This document shows positions 33,610-46,869 of a stretch of 64,000 nt of DNA, piece by piece (the first letter of the stretch is position 1; each line of letters opens with the position of its first letter). The notes under the pieces were generated by a model. It worked only from the letters and a program-made list of their open reading frames with translations. It was not told the origin of the DNA and made no database searches. Made by a program: the position numbers and the translations under genes. The DNA is from Sindora glabra (Eukaryota > Streptophyta > Magnoliopsida > Fabales > Fabaceae). The stretch lies in NCBI GenBank assembly GCA_020226215.1, contig CM035227.1, forward strand, positions 7,185,343 through 7,249,342. The letters run 5' to 3'.

Positions 33610-33830
33610 TGTTAATTATGTTACAAATATTTATTTACACAGATGTACATAAAATCTCTTTGATTTTTCTGTTAGTTATTGTAACTAAGATTTAATCAAT
33701 CTCTAATTGTAATCAATTAATGATGTTTATACCTATCAATTAGTGCCTTAGGCTTATATATAGAGATGTTGTACGATGAAATGATACATTCAAAAATAAG
33801 AAAAACTCCTCCCTTTGTTTTATTATCTTT
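33610..33830 (+). other. Possible LTR-derived fragment
   Basis: The sequence around CCTATCAATTAGTGCCTTAG, GGCTTATATATAGAG and the following GTACGATGAAATGATACATTC has the layout of a copia LTR promoter and transcript start. No partner LTR, primer site or coding region was found nearby, so this is tentative. Confidence 0.25.
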
Positions 33831-36384
33831 TTCTAATTTTCTATTATTTTACTTTTATTTTCATAATACATTATTAGCATAAAATTCTTTTGATTTAAAT
33901 TTTTTGAATTTTTATTTTTATTTTTATTTTTATTTTATGAATTTATATATTTTTTATTTCTTCCATTCAAATATGTTTTGTCTTTTCTTGAATTTAAATA
34001 ATTGGCATTTTTAAATTCTTCCTTTTAGGAGCTTGAATTATAGCCAAAGTTTAAAATATTTTGATGATAAAATTATGGGTTATGAATTTTTTTGTGAACA
34101 TATTTCATGTTTCTTTTAACTTCATTATTTGTTATCTAAATTCATTTTTGGATATCTGTTGTTTTTGTCTTAGGTTCCCTTAAGACTTATGTAATAGCTA
34201 GCTACCAGGAGTTTGTAAAATTGTCTGTAATAACACGCTTCATGGATGGGCTCCTTCATTTTTAGGGTCACCTTCTCCTAATCATTTTAATAGCTATATA
34301 AATACATGAATTAAGTTTTAATATAGAATTATGTTTTTGTTATCAATGTTAAATTTAAAATTAAAAAAATCATTTTGGATGACGACTGTTTAACTTTTCA
34401 CATGCTCTTTTTGTTCTTTTATCAGTGGCTTTTAATGTTATGGTCCTTAATTGCCCTATTCTTCTGTAAATTCATAATGCGTTCTTTTATGTTCTAGTAG
34501 TTATGATAATGGGGAAACTATTATGAACTTTGCAACTTATCTTTCAATCATATTCTATCAACTTCGCATATAAAAATACCTTGTCAGCTAATATTATGCT
34601 TTAATATGCCTGTTAACAATAAGCCTAGTTTGGTGTGGTTTTGAGCTAGTTTTGTTTTCTAGTTAGATTTTATTTTAGTATGCTAGCATGATTTTATGAA
34701 AAATTGCTTGCAAGAATTCGTATTGGTGCTCAATTTTTTCTAAAGGAGTATAGAAGCAAATCCTTTCAAGTTATACTAGTTCTAATGATACGATAATTTT
34801 ATAAATTAATTATTAACAAGTGTGTGGAACACATTATCAAGTATCTAAAGTTGTCAATTATAGTACTTGTTACTTAAGCATATGAAGTTGCTTCATTTCG
34901 AGCCTTAAAAGTTACCAAATAAGATGTTGGAGAGGGTACTAGAACCATTAGTTTTATTAGTATAATAAATAAAGTAACAACAAACCAGAAGTCTTTATCT
35001 ATAATACGCTCCTTTTAAATTAAGATTCCATAAGAGTGTGAAATATTCTATGAGTTTCTATAATTGGGCAAGTAGTTTCAAGAGCAATAATATAATTTAG
35101 CTTTACTAGTTCTAAAAACTCACTAGAAATTGCAAGGAAAGCAAAAGAGAGGAAAGAAACAAAAAAGCAACTGTAATTATGATGCTAGTTGTTTAGTTTG
35201 CCATCGTGGAAGGAAACATCCTTATTGAATGGTAATACTTTCTTATGGTTAAATAGAATAATAAATTTTTAATGAAAAATTATAAAACTCATCTAATTGA
35301 TTATATTGTATTCCCTGAAGTAAATACTTAAAAGGTTTAAAAGGGAATGAAATGCATCTAATTGATTCCTGGAAATGAATACCATGATGATTAAAAGGCT
35401 TGTACAAGGACAAAGTTATGGTATAACCATGGACTTTAAAAAGACCAAATTAATTATTATAGTTGAAATAATTATAAAAATAGTATAAATAATCATAAGA
35501 CTACTTCTTATTGCTAAAAATGGGAGAATAATATGAAGAAAAAGGCCAATATAACAAGAACTTAAAATCTGACCAATATAATAAAAACTTGAAAGGTTTA
35601 AAAGTATATATAAGGATAATGAAAAGAATGTTAACATAATAAGGATTAAAATGTTCAAAAAGTATATATGATAGGTCGTTGTTTATATTCCTATTGTATG
35701 TCTAAATATTTTGTGAAATTTTATCAAGCCCTTTAAGGAAAAAGAGAAAAATGATGAAACAAAATTTATTTATTATAATGATGCCTTCAGTTATGATTTT
35801 TTTGACATAATACACTTAAATGTGATAAAAAAATTTTAATATTCTTAATAAAAAATTTATTATTTGTTATATTAATCTAATAAGTAATAGTAGAACAATT
35901 GATTAAAGGATCCAAAAAGGCTAATCCTGCTTTATCAGAAAGAATGCAATTGGTTATTAAAGATGAGTTATTGTCAATTATGTTTCAAAGAAATTTACTA
36001 AGTTTTGGACATATGCAATGGAATAGATATCGCATTGAGACAATAAAAAAAGACATTAAAAATTTTTATATTACAATAGTTATGTCAAGGAAAAAAAGTA
36101 TTGGAAAAGTTACTATTGTTTTCTCTTTGGTTGTACTATACAGATAATTCCAAACGAAATTTTATAATGAATCAAAAGTTCATTGATTAAAATACTTGGT
36201 ATATTTGTTAAGCCATCATAAATTAATAATGATGTAAAAAGTTAATGAAATTTAATAAGGTCATCTATTGAAGAGCTCGAGGGTTCTTTAATCTAATAAA
36301 TTTTTATGTGTTATTTACTCTCAATGCAAATTAATTATAAGGTCATTATTAACTTAAGTTAGGATTAAATTCTTAATGCTCTTA

Positions 36385-37960
36385 TAATGAATACAATAAC
36401 AACAACAACACCTTATCCCATAAGTGAGGTTAGTTACATGGATCACATGATGTCATTGGACTCTATCCAAAATTAAATTTTCAGGAATGTTATTCATTAA
36501 GAGATCCTTTTTTATATTTTTTTCTAATGTTATTTTTGGCCTCCCTCTACACCTTTTCACAGGATTAAAGACCATATTATCAACTCTTTCCACTAGTGTT
36601 TCTAGTGGCCTTCTTTACACATATCTAAATCACCTTAATCAATTTTCTTTTATTTTTTTCTTAATAGGTGTAATTCCAATATTTTCTTGTATGCATTTAT
36701 TTCGTATCTTATCTTTTCTTGTATAATCACACATCCATTTTAATATTCTCATTTCTATTATTCTTATTTTTTACTTTTGTTGTCCATTTAAAACCTAATA
36801 TTTACTACCATAAAGCACAGTTAGCCGTATAGTAGTCTAATAAAACTTTTCTTTAAGTTTGGTAGGTATTTTAAGATTACAGATAACCCTCAATACCTTT
36901 TTACATTTTGACAATTTAGTTTGTATCATATGTGTGATATCTTTATTAACTTTTCCATTGTCTTGTAATATTAATCCAAGATATTTAAAATTAGACACTT
37001 GTGGTATACACATGCTCTCCAATTCTTACCTCCAAATTATTTCTGTCTTACTTCTTGTTAAATTTATAATGCATGTATTATGTCTTGCTCCAACTTAAGC
37101 AAAAACCTTTGGATTCCAAAGTCTATCTCTAAAGTTTAAGTTTATAGTTAACCTATTTCATAGATTCCTCAATTAGGACTATATCATCCATAAATAACAT
37201 ATATTTAGGGATAATTTCTTATATGTCCCTAGTAAGCACTCAAAACTAAATCCCTCGTAAGCACACAAATAATATGTATTTATCCAATATTAGATTAAAC
37301 AAGTAAGCACTTAAAACTAAATCCTAATATAAACATATTCTTATAGGAAAGTTTTTTATCTCGCCTCCAGAAGTTCTTATACTTGTAGTTACCCTATCAT
37401 ATATGTCCTATATAACTTAGATATATGCTACATGAACTTTTTTCTTTTCTAGAGCTTTCTATAATACTTATTTTAGTACTCGATCATAGGCTTATTATAG
37501 GTCAATAAAAATTATATGTAAGTCTCTTCCTTTGCTCCAGTACATTTCCATCAACTTCCTTAGAAGATAAATAGTCTCTATTGTAGACCTTCCTGACATA
37601 AATCTAAATTGACTCTCTGTAATCTTAGTCTTTAGTAAGAATAAGTATGCATTTAAAGATAATCTCTAGTATGTCTCTAGTAAGAACATCTAAGATTAGA
37701 TTAAACAAGTAAGGATTCAAAGCTAAACTCTAATGTACATGTCCTATATAGCTCAGATATATGCTAAATGAACTCCTTTTCTAGAACCTTCCACAACACT
37801 TCTCTTGGTACTCAATCATAGACTTTTCTAAGTCAATAAAAATTATATGTAAGTCTCTTTCTTTACTCCGATACCTTTTCATTAACCTTCATAAAAAATA
37901 AATAGCCTCTATTGTAAACCTTGTTAATATAAATCCAAATTAACTTTTTAAAATCCTAAT
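36385..37960 (-). mobile_element. LINE-type retrotransposon fragment (reverse transcriptase, 3' end)
   Basis: Minus-strand translation gives conserved pieces of a plant LINE reverse transcriptase, with many stops: FRFMSGRSTIETIYLLRKLM (near 37600), DLHIIFIDL, then YDRVTTSIRTSGGE (near 37380), MLFMDDIVLIEE (the catalytic FxDD, near 37200) and FKYLGLILQDNGKVNKDI with KIPTKLKEKFY (37022-36837). The 3' end carries the usual GGATAAGGTGTTGTTGTTGT tail (36390-36415). Part of the domain is duplicated: 37730-37960 repeats 37400-37620. Dead copy. Confidence 0.75.
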
Positions 37961-40619
37961 ATCTTCTCTTAATATATGCCCAATCACTTTTTTCCATAAT
38001 TTTATTATGTATCTCTGAATACAAACTGATATTTGTTAATCTATCTATTTATTATAAGGACTACTTTGACATTTTATGATTTTACTTAATATTTTAATGA
38101 AATTATCACATATGTATTCATTGTCAAGTTATAACTTGATGTTTGCAAAATTAATTACTTAAATAATTTAATTTTGAGCATAATTTTCTAATTATACAAT
38201 TAAGATAATTTATCTTGATAATATTAGTAGATTTATATTCAAAACCTTTAATAATTATTATGTACAATTAAAATAATTTATCTTGATAATGTTGGTAGAT
38301 TTATATTCAAAGCCTTTAATGATTATTATGTTCCAACAAAAATAATTGTCCAATATCCTGAAGCATATTTTTATGAAAAATTATTTGACTAAAATAATTT
38401 TAATATCCTAAATTATTAGCTATATCTTTGTTTAAAAAGATAAGATTCCTTTTGTCATCTAAAAGGACATGTAACTTTACACATTGCAGTATTTACATAC
38501 ATAACCAATAAGTTATAGTTCCCCCTTATGATTGACTTTTGCCATGAATAAAAAAATTTTAACATATAAAGAATTTTTAAATTTGTAATATGTTTTTACT
38601 CCATTATAATGCATATGTGTAATCTTGGAAAGTGATAGAATATAAGTTTATATATGAAATTATATTCCTAAAATTAGGGGAGAAAATATACTGTTGTGGA
38701 TATAATATAATAAAGATGTTTGGTAAATGATGGTTAGAAAAGCTTTTAGCTTGTTTGATCAAATTTTGGCTGTTTGACTAGTTTCTAGCTGAAACAATTA
38801 TTTAGTGAGTGGCTGTTTGGAACAATTGTTGTACTTGAAAATGCTGAAACAAAAAATACTACCTAGTGCAACGTTTTCCAATTAGCTGATATTTAATGAC
38901 CAAATTATCCGTCCTCAGCTGGTGCTTTGTTGTTTCCTTTGGTGAGGTTGTTCTGCGAGGAAGATGGTTTCGAGAAAATGGTCCACAGCAATTCTGATGT
39001 CAACAATGAGTCGTGAAGCTTGACTCAACCTATCAATTGCTAATGCCACTTGTTTCGACGTTGTCTCTGCCGTCGAGCTGCCAGATGAAAGAGTTGAAGA
39101 AACTAAGGCTACTGTGGGCGTAACCAGTTAATTTTATTACATTTACTTTCCTAGAATTTTCACCTTTACTTACTCTATACTCTATAAGAGAAGAAAAAGA
39201 TATCCTTGAGGTCTCCTTAATATTTATTTATTATAAAAATTATATTAATTTAATTTTAAAGAAATATTTAACATATAATAAATTACAATGATATATTATT
39301 TATAAAAAATTATCTATTAAATAATATATAGGATTTAAAATATTAGAATAGAAAAATAATACTCAAACCCTAATATGTTATTTTACATTCAAATAACTAA
39401 TCATAAATAGCTAATTTTATCAAACACTTCTATTCAAATAATTAATATAATTAACTGGTTAAATCAGTTAATATAATCAGTCATTGGCTAATAGTTAATT
39501 GGATTAGTTAATAGTTGTAACTATCTACTAATTGTCAAATATTCCCAATATATAATTATCCTAATCCTTGTTCAAAGTGATAGAATATAAGTTTATATAT
39601 GAAATTATATTCCTAAAATTAAAGGAGAAAATATATAGTTGTAGATATAATATAATATATAATTATCCTGATCCTTGTGCAAAACAATATGAATAAGAAG
39701 TTTAAAAGATAGTTGATTTATATAAAAAAAATTGCCAAATATATTTCTAACCAAGAGAAAATGAATAAATATTAACTATAAATGCTTTGATTCATGTTAA
39801 TGGGACACTATATTTATCACTAATAATTGAGTTTAAAACATGCTTGAAGTATGATGAAATTAATTGATTCCAAATATAAATATCTCTAAAATTAAAAAGG
39901 AGCAAATAAATAGTCTTATTAAGGAATTAAGTATTTTTAACATATTTGAGACATAATTAATGAAAAAACTTTGGAAAAAAGTTTAGGCATTTGAAATTTA
40001 TGAAAATAAAGAGATCTCAATATATTATATTTTTAATAAGAAAAATAGAAATATAAAAGAAATGGTTGTCAACAAAGTTTATTTTTATATATAATGTGAT
40101 ACTCAAAATTATGAAAGATAATGGTTAGTAAAGGTCTTGAGTTTATGGAATAATTATGATATATGATTATTAACAGAAGAAAAAAGATGCAATTTAGATA
40201 TAAATACAAATTTTAAATTTATTTGTAATGTAAAGAAACACCTAGAGGGTGTTAAGCTAAGGAAATATTTTGAAAATGTGAAATTAATAAGGTAAAAATA
40301 TATAATTGAGCTAAAAAAATAAGAAAATTAAATATACAAAAAGAAAGTATGATTTGTAAAAAGGTTTTTTTATAAAGGATGTCATTAACTATAAGAAATA
40401 TTTATTTTTATATGATTGATACAATTTTTTAGCAATATATCAAATTTCCATATGCATTTAATGGATTTAATATATGTTATTTCATGTGTGATGATTAATA
40501 ATATTATATAAGAATCCTTGAAGGATTTTATTTGTTTGAAATATGTATGTAATTTGAATTCTTGAGAAATATATTCAATTTAATTACAAAGATCTTTGTA
40601 TTGAATATGATAATCGAGA
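37961..40619. other. AT-rich intergenic DNA with small direct repeats
   Basis: No gene. A 68-bp tandem pair begins at 38195 and 38263 (TACAATTAARATAATTTATC). An ~80-bp sequence starting AGTGATAGAATATAAG occurs at about 38630 and 39575, about 0.95 kb apart. The DNA between them begins with a TGTTTGGTAAA-type end and has TATCAAACACTTCT near 39415, suggesting a small DNA transposon at about 38714-39435 (tentative). Confidence 0.4.
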
Positions 40620-41470
40620 TAAATATGATCCAATAGTCTTAGTAAATATTTGTTAAAATAAGTATATTAAAATATCTTGTGTTTTTGTCAAAAAATTTGA
40701 GTTTGAATTTATTATAATTATTGCATGTATTAATATTATTCAAACTTATAAATAGATTCTGAAGATAGCAAAGTATTTGAAAAATGAAGTTTAAGATGAA
40801 AGACTTTGAGAAATTAAGTTTTATCTTGGTTTGTAGATCAAGTGTTAAAATGATTAAATATTTATTCATCAATCAAAATGAAAATATTATAAAATATTTT
40901 ATATAGATAAATCACATCTATTGAATGTTTCAATAATTGTTCAATTACTTGATACTAATAAGGATTCAATTCAAATTCTAAAAAATTATGAAAAGTTATT
41001 CATACCTGAAGTACCATACCTTAATGCAATTGATATACTAAAATAATTTACCAATTCAATGAGTTTATAAGTAAAATATAGTTTCTTTTCAACTAGAAAA
41101 ATATTAAAATAAAACTAAATATATATTTTTGACATCTTTATAGAACAATTGATATGAGATTATTTTATTTGTATAAATTTTGAATAATAACTATATAGTT
41201 ATGCAAATACAAGATGCCTAATCCATATAAAATTTGATTTTATATTACTATTTGTTTACATATGATAATATAACCATATCATATTTCTTCGTATGTGTTG
41301 TAAATTTCAAGAAAGAAATTTCAATAAATTCATAATGAAGATAGTGTTACGTGCAAAATATTCAATTAGAAGGATAAAATAGAAAAGAAGATAGCTCCTT
41401 TATATGCTTATAAAAAATTTATGATAGTTAATTATGATAATAAATTTATTCAAGTGGTACTTGATTGAAT
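40620..41470 (+). pseudogene. Decayed copia reverse transcriptase remnant
   Basis: Plus-strand translation with stops and frameshifts still shows copia order: FIIIIVYVNDINII (catalytic VDD now VND, near 40700), AKYLKNEVKMKDFEKLSF, IYSSIKMKIL, then much later RTIDMRLFYLYKF (near 41150). AT-driven decay is heavy. It is a different copia lineage from the 8-28 kb element, and no LTRs were located. Confidence 0.55.
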
Positions 41471-41879
41471 TATTAGGAGAGCTAATGACTCAAAATGCCC
41501 AATTAAACTCATGTTGCACCTTTGTTATAAAAATCCACAAAATTTTTAGAAAGATTTTTTTTCTATTTTTCTGTTCAAAATTTGCAACCATATAAGGAAG
41601 TAAGGAGCTCAATCCAACGAAAAAAAATCATATCACGTTTTTCTATTATTTATTTGTTTTTATCATATTATCCATTTTTTTTCTCTATTATTTGCTTTTG
41701 CCATTTTATTTATAGATTATAGATAATACAGAAAAATAGCTGATGGCTCATTGGCTGTGAATCTGTGCTAAATACATGTAGCAAATCCTCCCAACTTACG
41801 CAGATACAGTCAAAATGTCAGAATTAGAAAGTAACTTGTTATTACTGCATCACAAATTCACCTTTAACCCACCATCTCC

Positions 41880-42228
41880 ATGAAAACTGTGTGTCGTGTT
41901 TTTGGCAGTTTTGTTTTCTTTTCCGAGAAACTCTCCGAACTCTATCTTATTTCTCAATCCTCTCCCCTCCAACTTTTCTCTTTCTCTCTCTCTCTCCCTC
42001 TTTGTGCTTAATAATTCTTTAGTTTATTTATATACAGCAGAACAAGTTCATATATTAATACATCCTCAGATCCCAAAGCTCCGATTTGTTCCTCATCTCT
42101 TGGTTGAATTCTACATTGGGTCATTCTACTGAATGAATTTATCATCATAACTATTGTGGACAACCTCAATCTCTGTACCAGGTTTCGAACTTTGTTATTG
42201 TAAATTTGTCGTTCAATCGACTTTCTCT
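41880..42228 (+). promoter_or_regulatory. CLPX 5' leader and proximal promoter
   Basis: The stretch before the CLPX ATG has a pyrimidine-rich run (TTTCTCTTTCTCTCTCTCTC, about 41966-42002), common in plant leaders near transcription starts. An in-frame upstream Met at 42154 exists, but the protein resemblance starts at 42229. Confidence 0.4.
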
Positions 42229-45200
42229 ATGTCTCGAATCTTCCCGAGATGGAAGAAGCTGAAGCAAATGGCGTTGCTTTCTTCCTTAGAGACCCCAACG
42301 CAGTTCGCTGTTTCAGTAAGACGAAGTCATCATAGCTGGACCAGGTTCAGTTACAGGCTCAATCAGGTGTGCCCAATCTCGACTCATTTGAATTATCTTC
42401 ACGTTGCTACTCATAGGCGCCGTGAATCGCTCGTAGGAGCTCAGGAACGTTATAAATGGGACCGTGGTGGTTCCGATGATACCAATAACCCGAATTCTCA
42501 GACCAGGAAGATTCGGGCCGAGGCTAATTGTCCACGTTGCACCAAACACATGGAAATTCTCTTCTCCAATCGCCATTTTCCCACTTCTTCATCAACTTCC
42601 AATTTGAATCCACCTGTTCCTGTTGATGGAGAAAGTGCATATCAGGCTATAAATCTCTGCCCCAATTGTAAAACTGCTTATTATTTTCGTCCAAATAACA
42701 CTGTCCCTCTTCAAGGTACTTTTGTGGAGATTGGCAGGGTTACTAATAGTAACGGCAACAATGGGATTAATAAATCCACAAAGAGGATAAACCAAGGCAG
42801 AGATGGGAGAGAAAATAATAATGGCCATGAGGTTGGAGGAGAAGATTATGCCCATAAAAGTTATGCAAACAGCAGGCTTAGAGTGTCATTTTTGGACAAT
42901 TTAAAATCTAATAGTGGTGGTGGTAATGGTGGCGAACCACCAGAGACCTGGCCTCCGCCACCTGGTTCGACCAATGGAAATGGGTTGGCAGTGCATACTC
43001 CACCAGGCCCTCCATTTGCACCTGGGGTTAATGTGATTCGGGCTTCACCGCCACGGGAAGGTGGTCCGGGTGGTGGAGGCAGGAGCAATGGAGAGAAGAC
43101 TACCTGGGGAGGCTCCAATTTGGGTAAGGATTTGCCCACTCCGAAGGAGATATGCCAAGGTCTTGACAAATTTGTTATCGGCCAAGACAGAGCCAAAAAG
43201 GTATCTTGAATACCCCATTTTCTTCCGAGTGATGCCTACTTTTAATTGAGTTTTATCTTAGCGCTATATACAATGAATTTCTTAAAATTAATGGCAGATG
43301 TAATGACAGATCAGTGGTTCTTTGTTTCATTGAATTGAACTACACTGTGCTTCATGTTATGGCCTCTGACTGTGATCTCACAAATGGGTTCGTCTGTGTT
43401 TTAGGTGCTTTCTGTTGCAGTTTATAATCATTATAAAAGAATATACCATGCCTCCTTGAAGAAAGGGTTAGTTTTTCCATTTTCCCTTTCATTTTTTCAT
43501 ATGTTTTCCTCGATATAATTGCATCCGCTGAGCATTTTGTTCCCACTTTTTTTCCCCCTTGCTAAGTTTGTTGTGGGAATTTGGGAAATGTTGATCTCAT
43601 TTTTTATTCTTTTAAGAGAGAGACCACCGCCCCCCCCCCCCCCCCGGGGGGGGGGGTGGTTCGATTTTCTGTGATTAAATTGGTGGATTTTAATATCAGG
43701 TCAGAGGCGGATTCAAGAAATTCAGAAGCATTTGATGATGACGATAATGTAGAGCTGGAAAAGAGTAATGTTCTTTTGATGGGTCCTACCGGCTCAGGTA
43801 TGAGTTATATTATGACTGTGTTTTTCTTCTCACTCACAGAATGAGAACTAGTCTCATCCAATAGGGAAGACATGACTGCTGTGGTAATTTAATTTTCTTC
43901 GAACAGGGAAGACATTACTTGCAAAAACACTAGCTCGATATGTGAATGTTCCATTTGTCATTGCTGATGCTACAACCTTAACACAGGCAAGTATACTCAC
44001 ATTGATGAGGTAGTATTTGAACTTAGCAGTTTAAGAGTTAAATGTAACCAAGGTAGATGCTACTGATCAATCCATCTCTTGCCATGATCTAAAATTTCAG
44101 TTACTTTGAATTGTTCGAACTTACCCCACAATAAAAAATCATTTCAAAATGAAAATCTGGAGGGTCCAGCACTATTTAAGTTTATCTGATATTCTTTCAT
44201 GATTGTGTTCAGGTTTAGTTGTGTTTTAGCACAAATGTTTTCTTCTTATTAAGTACTCTTGAACTGAGAGGAAATTTTTATATGTGCAGGCTGGTTATGT
44301 TGGAGAAGATGTAGAGTCGATATTGTATAAGCTGCTGATGGTATGTGAAGCATTCTGTTGCACTACCAAGTTAACTAAGAAATTATGTTGGAGAAAATGT
44401 AGAGTTGATATTATCTCTCTTCTTTCTCTTTTCCTTTTTTTTTCTCAGGCTTTCCATTATTCTGGCAAATTTTATCTTATAGTTTTTGGTCATTATGTTA
44501 TGCTCACTTAGCTATAAAAACTGTTCCCATATGTTTCAGAAGTCAACATCATGTGCTTACCATGATATCCACAAATACAGTGTCATAATTGTGCTGGTTA
44601 ATTATGCTTTGTAGGCCGCAGAGTTCAATATTCCAGCAGCTCAGCAAGGGATTGTTTACATTGATGAAGTTGACAAGATTACTAAGAAGGTTTCTTTCTT
44701 ATTGCATTGAAATTTGAAATATTCAATAAGTTTCTAATTGTGCATCTGTTACATCTTCTAACTGTCATATTACAGTCAGAGAGCTTAAATATCAGCCGTG
44801 ATGTTTCTGGTGAGGGTGTTCAGCAGGCACTATTAAAAATGCTGGAAGGAACTGTAAGTAACTAGTTTTCATTGTACTTGCTGTTTTATCTAGCATAGAT
44901 CATACTTTTTTTATATGCTTGATTGTCCCAATTCTTCTTAGATTTTTATTTTATCCCAAATTCTTAAATTAATTGTACTAAATATTTCCAAGAAGTAATT
45001 TGTTGTAAAATAAATATTGCCATCCTTACAGTAGCCTAAACTTGGAATGATTCCTTATTGTCTAGATAGTGAATGTTCCTGAGAAAGGAGCAAGAAAACA
45101 TCCGCGAGGAGAGAACATACAGGTATGCTATTTTAGTAAGTGTGATATTGCATCATTCTTTTTCAGTTCATGTGAAGTTTGTACGTTGATGCGTTGCTCT

Positions 45201-46869
45201 AATTCATTTGCTTCCTTCATGAATCCTGTTTTTATTTGCAATAGAAACATGTATTTGTTGTTTTGTTAAATTATAAATTTTTTGAGAAATATATGAAAGT
45301 ACAAAGCACATAAGAGTCACTTAATTTGTCAACTACCCCTAATTAGAAATTTTCTAGTAACACTTAGTGATTGCTTTTCTGGATCATCTTCTGTTCACTT
45401 TTTAATTTCTCATGACATGCAGATCGATACAAAGGATATTCTTTTTATATGTGGTGGAGCATTTGTTGATCTTGAAAAAACCATTTCAGAGAGGTAAATC
45501 TTTTTCAATTTTTGTCTTGCAATTTTTTTTTAAAATTTTTTTGTGTGATGGTTTCTGCAAGAGTATTGTATAACCTCCAGTTATTATAAAACACCAGACG
45601 GCAAGATTCTTCTATTGGTTTTGGAGCACCAGTTCGTGCCAATATGAGGGCCAGTGGAGTGACAAGTGCTGCAGTGACATCATCTTTACTTGAATCGGTG
45701 AGAATCAAGACATCTATTTCTAACAAGCCATGTACATCATCATGATGCTCTTGCCTCCTTCCAAACCTCCTGCCCTACGGACAATCTTTATGAGATAACT
45801 TTTTGCACAGGTCTAAAACTTCTGTTAGCAATTTTCAGGTGGAAAGTTCTGATCTAATTGCCTATGGTCTCATACCGGAGTTTATCGGACGATTTCCAAT
45901 TTTGGTTAGCTTGTCAGCTTTATCGGAAGAGCAACTTGTGCAGGTATCTCTTTTGGTCTGATCTAAACTTCTCCTAATTTTCCTGAACAGTTTGTTGCTT
46001 TTATACTTGAACTAATATTCTGTTGTTAGTACTGAAAAGGATTACAACCTTTGTTAGATTTTTATGCACGGTTCCTCATATAGCTATGGATATTATTGGT
46101 TTAACAGGTCCTCACAGAACCAAAAAATGCTCTCGGTAAACAGTACAAGAAATTATTTAGCATGAATAATGTAAGCACTTCTCTGATTCTCTGTATATGT
46201 GTGATATGGTGTGATGTCTTCTCATTCTGTCTTTCTTGTTCTCTTTCTTCCTATGAATCCCTCTAGAATTTCACCATTTTTATTTTCCCTTTCTATCATA
46301 CCCTTAAGGTAAAGCTACACTACACGGAGAAAGCACTGAGAATGATTGCAAAGAAGGCAATGGCCAAGAATACTGGTGCCAGGGGTTTGAGAGCCCTACT
46401 GGAAAGCATCCTAACTGAATCCATGTTTGAGGTAATGAAATCATTGAAATGTCTGCTGCTTTCTCCACGTATGGTTATCTTCAAACCATCTTAGGGTGTC
46501 ATCAGTCTCCAATGCTCTCTACTGATTTATAGCAATATGCACCAGATTCCTGATGTTAAGACAGGAAATGACCGAATAGATGCAGTTGTGATTGATGAGG
46601 AGTCAGTCGGATCAGTAAATGCTCCAGGATGTGGTGGTAAAATTCTTCGCGGAGATGCTGCTTTAGTGCAGTATCTAGATAAGTTGAAGAATTCTACGGT
46701 ATGATCTTATATTTTATGTTTTTTAGGGGCCTACGTTCAATTTTCCTTCTAATTGATGACTTTAACTTTAAACCAATTTGCTTTCGTTTTCTAGGTTAAT
46801 GGTGAGGTGGCTGAATCAGAATTACAAGAGGGAGAAGTAGAGCCTTCGTCAAGAGCCATGAGCATGTAA
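42229..46869 (+). CDS. CLPX: ClpX, ATPase subunit of the Clp protease (predicted mitochondrial)
   Basis: Fifteen coding exons: 42229-43200, 43405-43466, 43700-43797, 43907-43986, 44290-44340, 44615-44689, 44776-44853, 45066-45122, 45423-45493, 45598-45697, 45839-45943, 46108-46170, 46309-46431, 46546-46698, 46795-46869. They sum to 2163 nt, 720 residues, all phases consistent. The basic N-terminal ~70 residues look like an organelle address. A C4 zinc-type motif (Cys101/104, 144/147) and a Gly/Pro-rich linker precede the AAA+ core: Walker A GPTGSGKT (about 372-379), pore loop AGYVGED, Walker B VYIDEVDK (about 435-442), the ClpP-docking IGF loop in SSIGFGAPVRA (about 520), and GRFPILV. ClpX unfolds substrates and feeds them to ClpP in the matrix. 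Intron 4 uses a GC donor. Intron 2 has a C16G11 run. Confidence 0.96.
43630..43656. repeat. C16G11 homopolymer in CLPX intron 2
   Basis: Sixteen C (43630-43645) directly followed by eleven G (43646-43656). Self-complementary, able to form a GC hairpin or quadruplex. Length may be unreliable in sequencing. Confidence 0.95.

Larger units (their letters stand above)
28679..36384. other. AT-rich intergenic DNA with degenerate elements
   Basis: About 7.7 kb with no recognisable gene. It holds only short, unsupported open frames. A MITE-like inverted-repeat segment (30088-30362) and an LTR-like fragment (about 33610-33830) are listed separately. The rest shows nothing I can name. Confidence 0.4.

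Noticed and set aside
35899..36147. 82-codon frame starting MIKGSKKANPALSERMQL
   Set aside because: No recognisable motif, AT-rich surroundings and no splice or promoter context; kept out as unsupported.
42313..43196. Minus-strand open frames opposite CLPX exon 1
   Set aside because: They arise from the Gly/Pro-rich codons of CLPX read in reverse and resemble nothing known.
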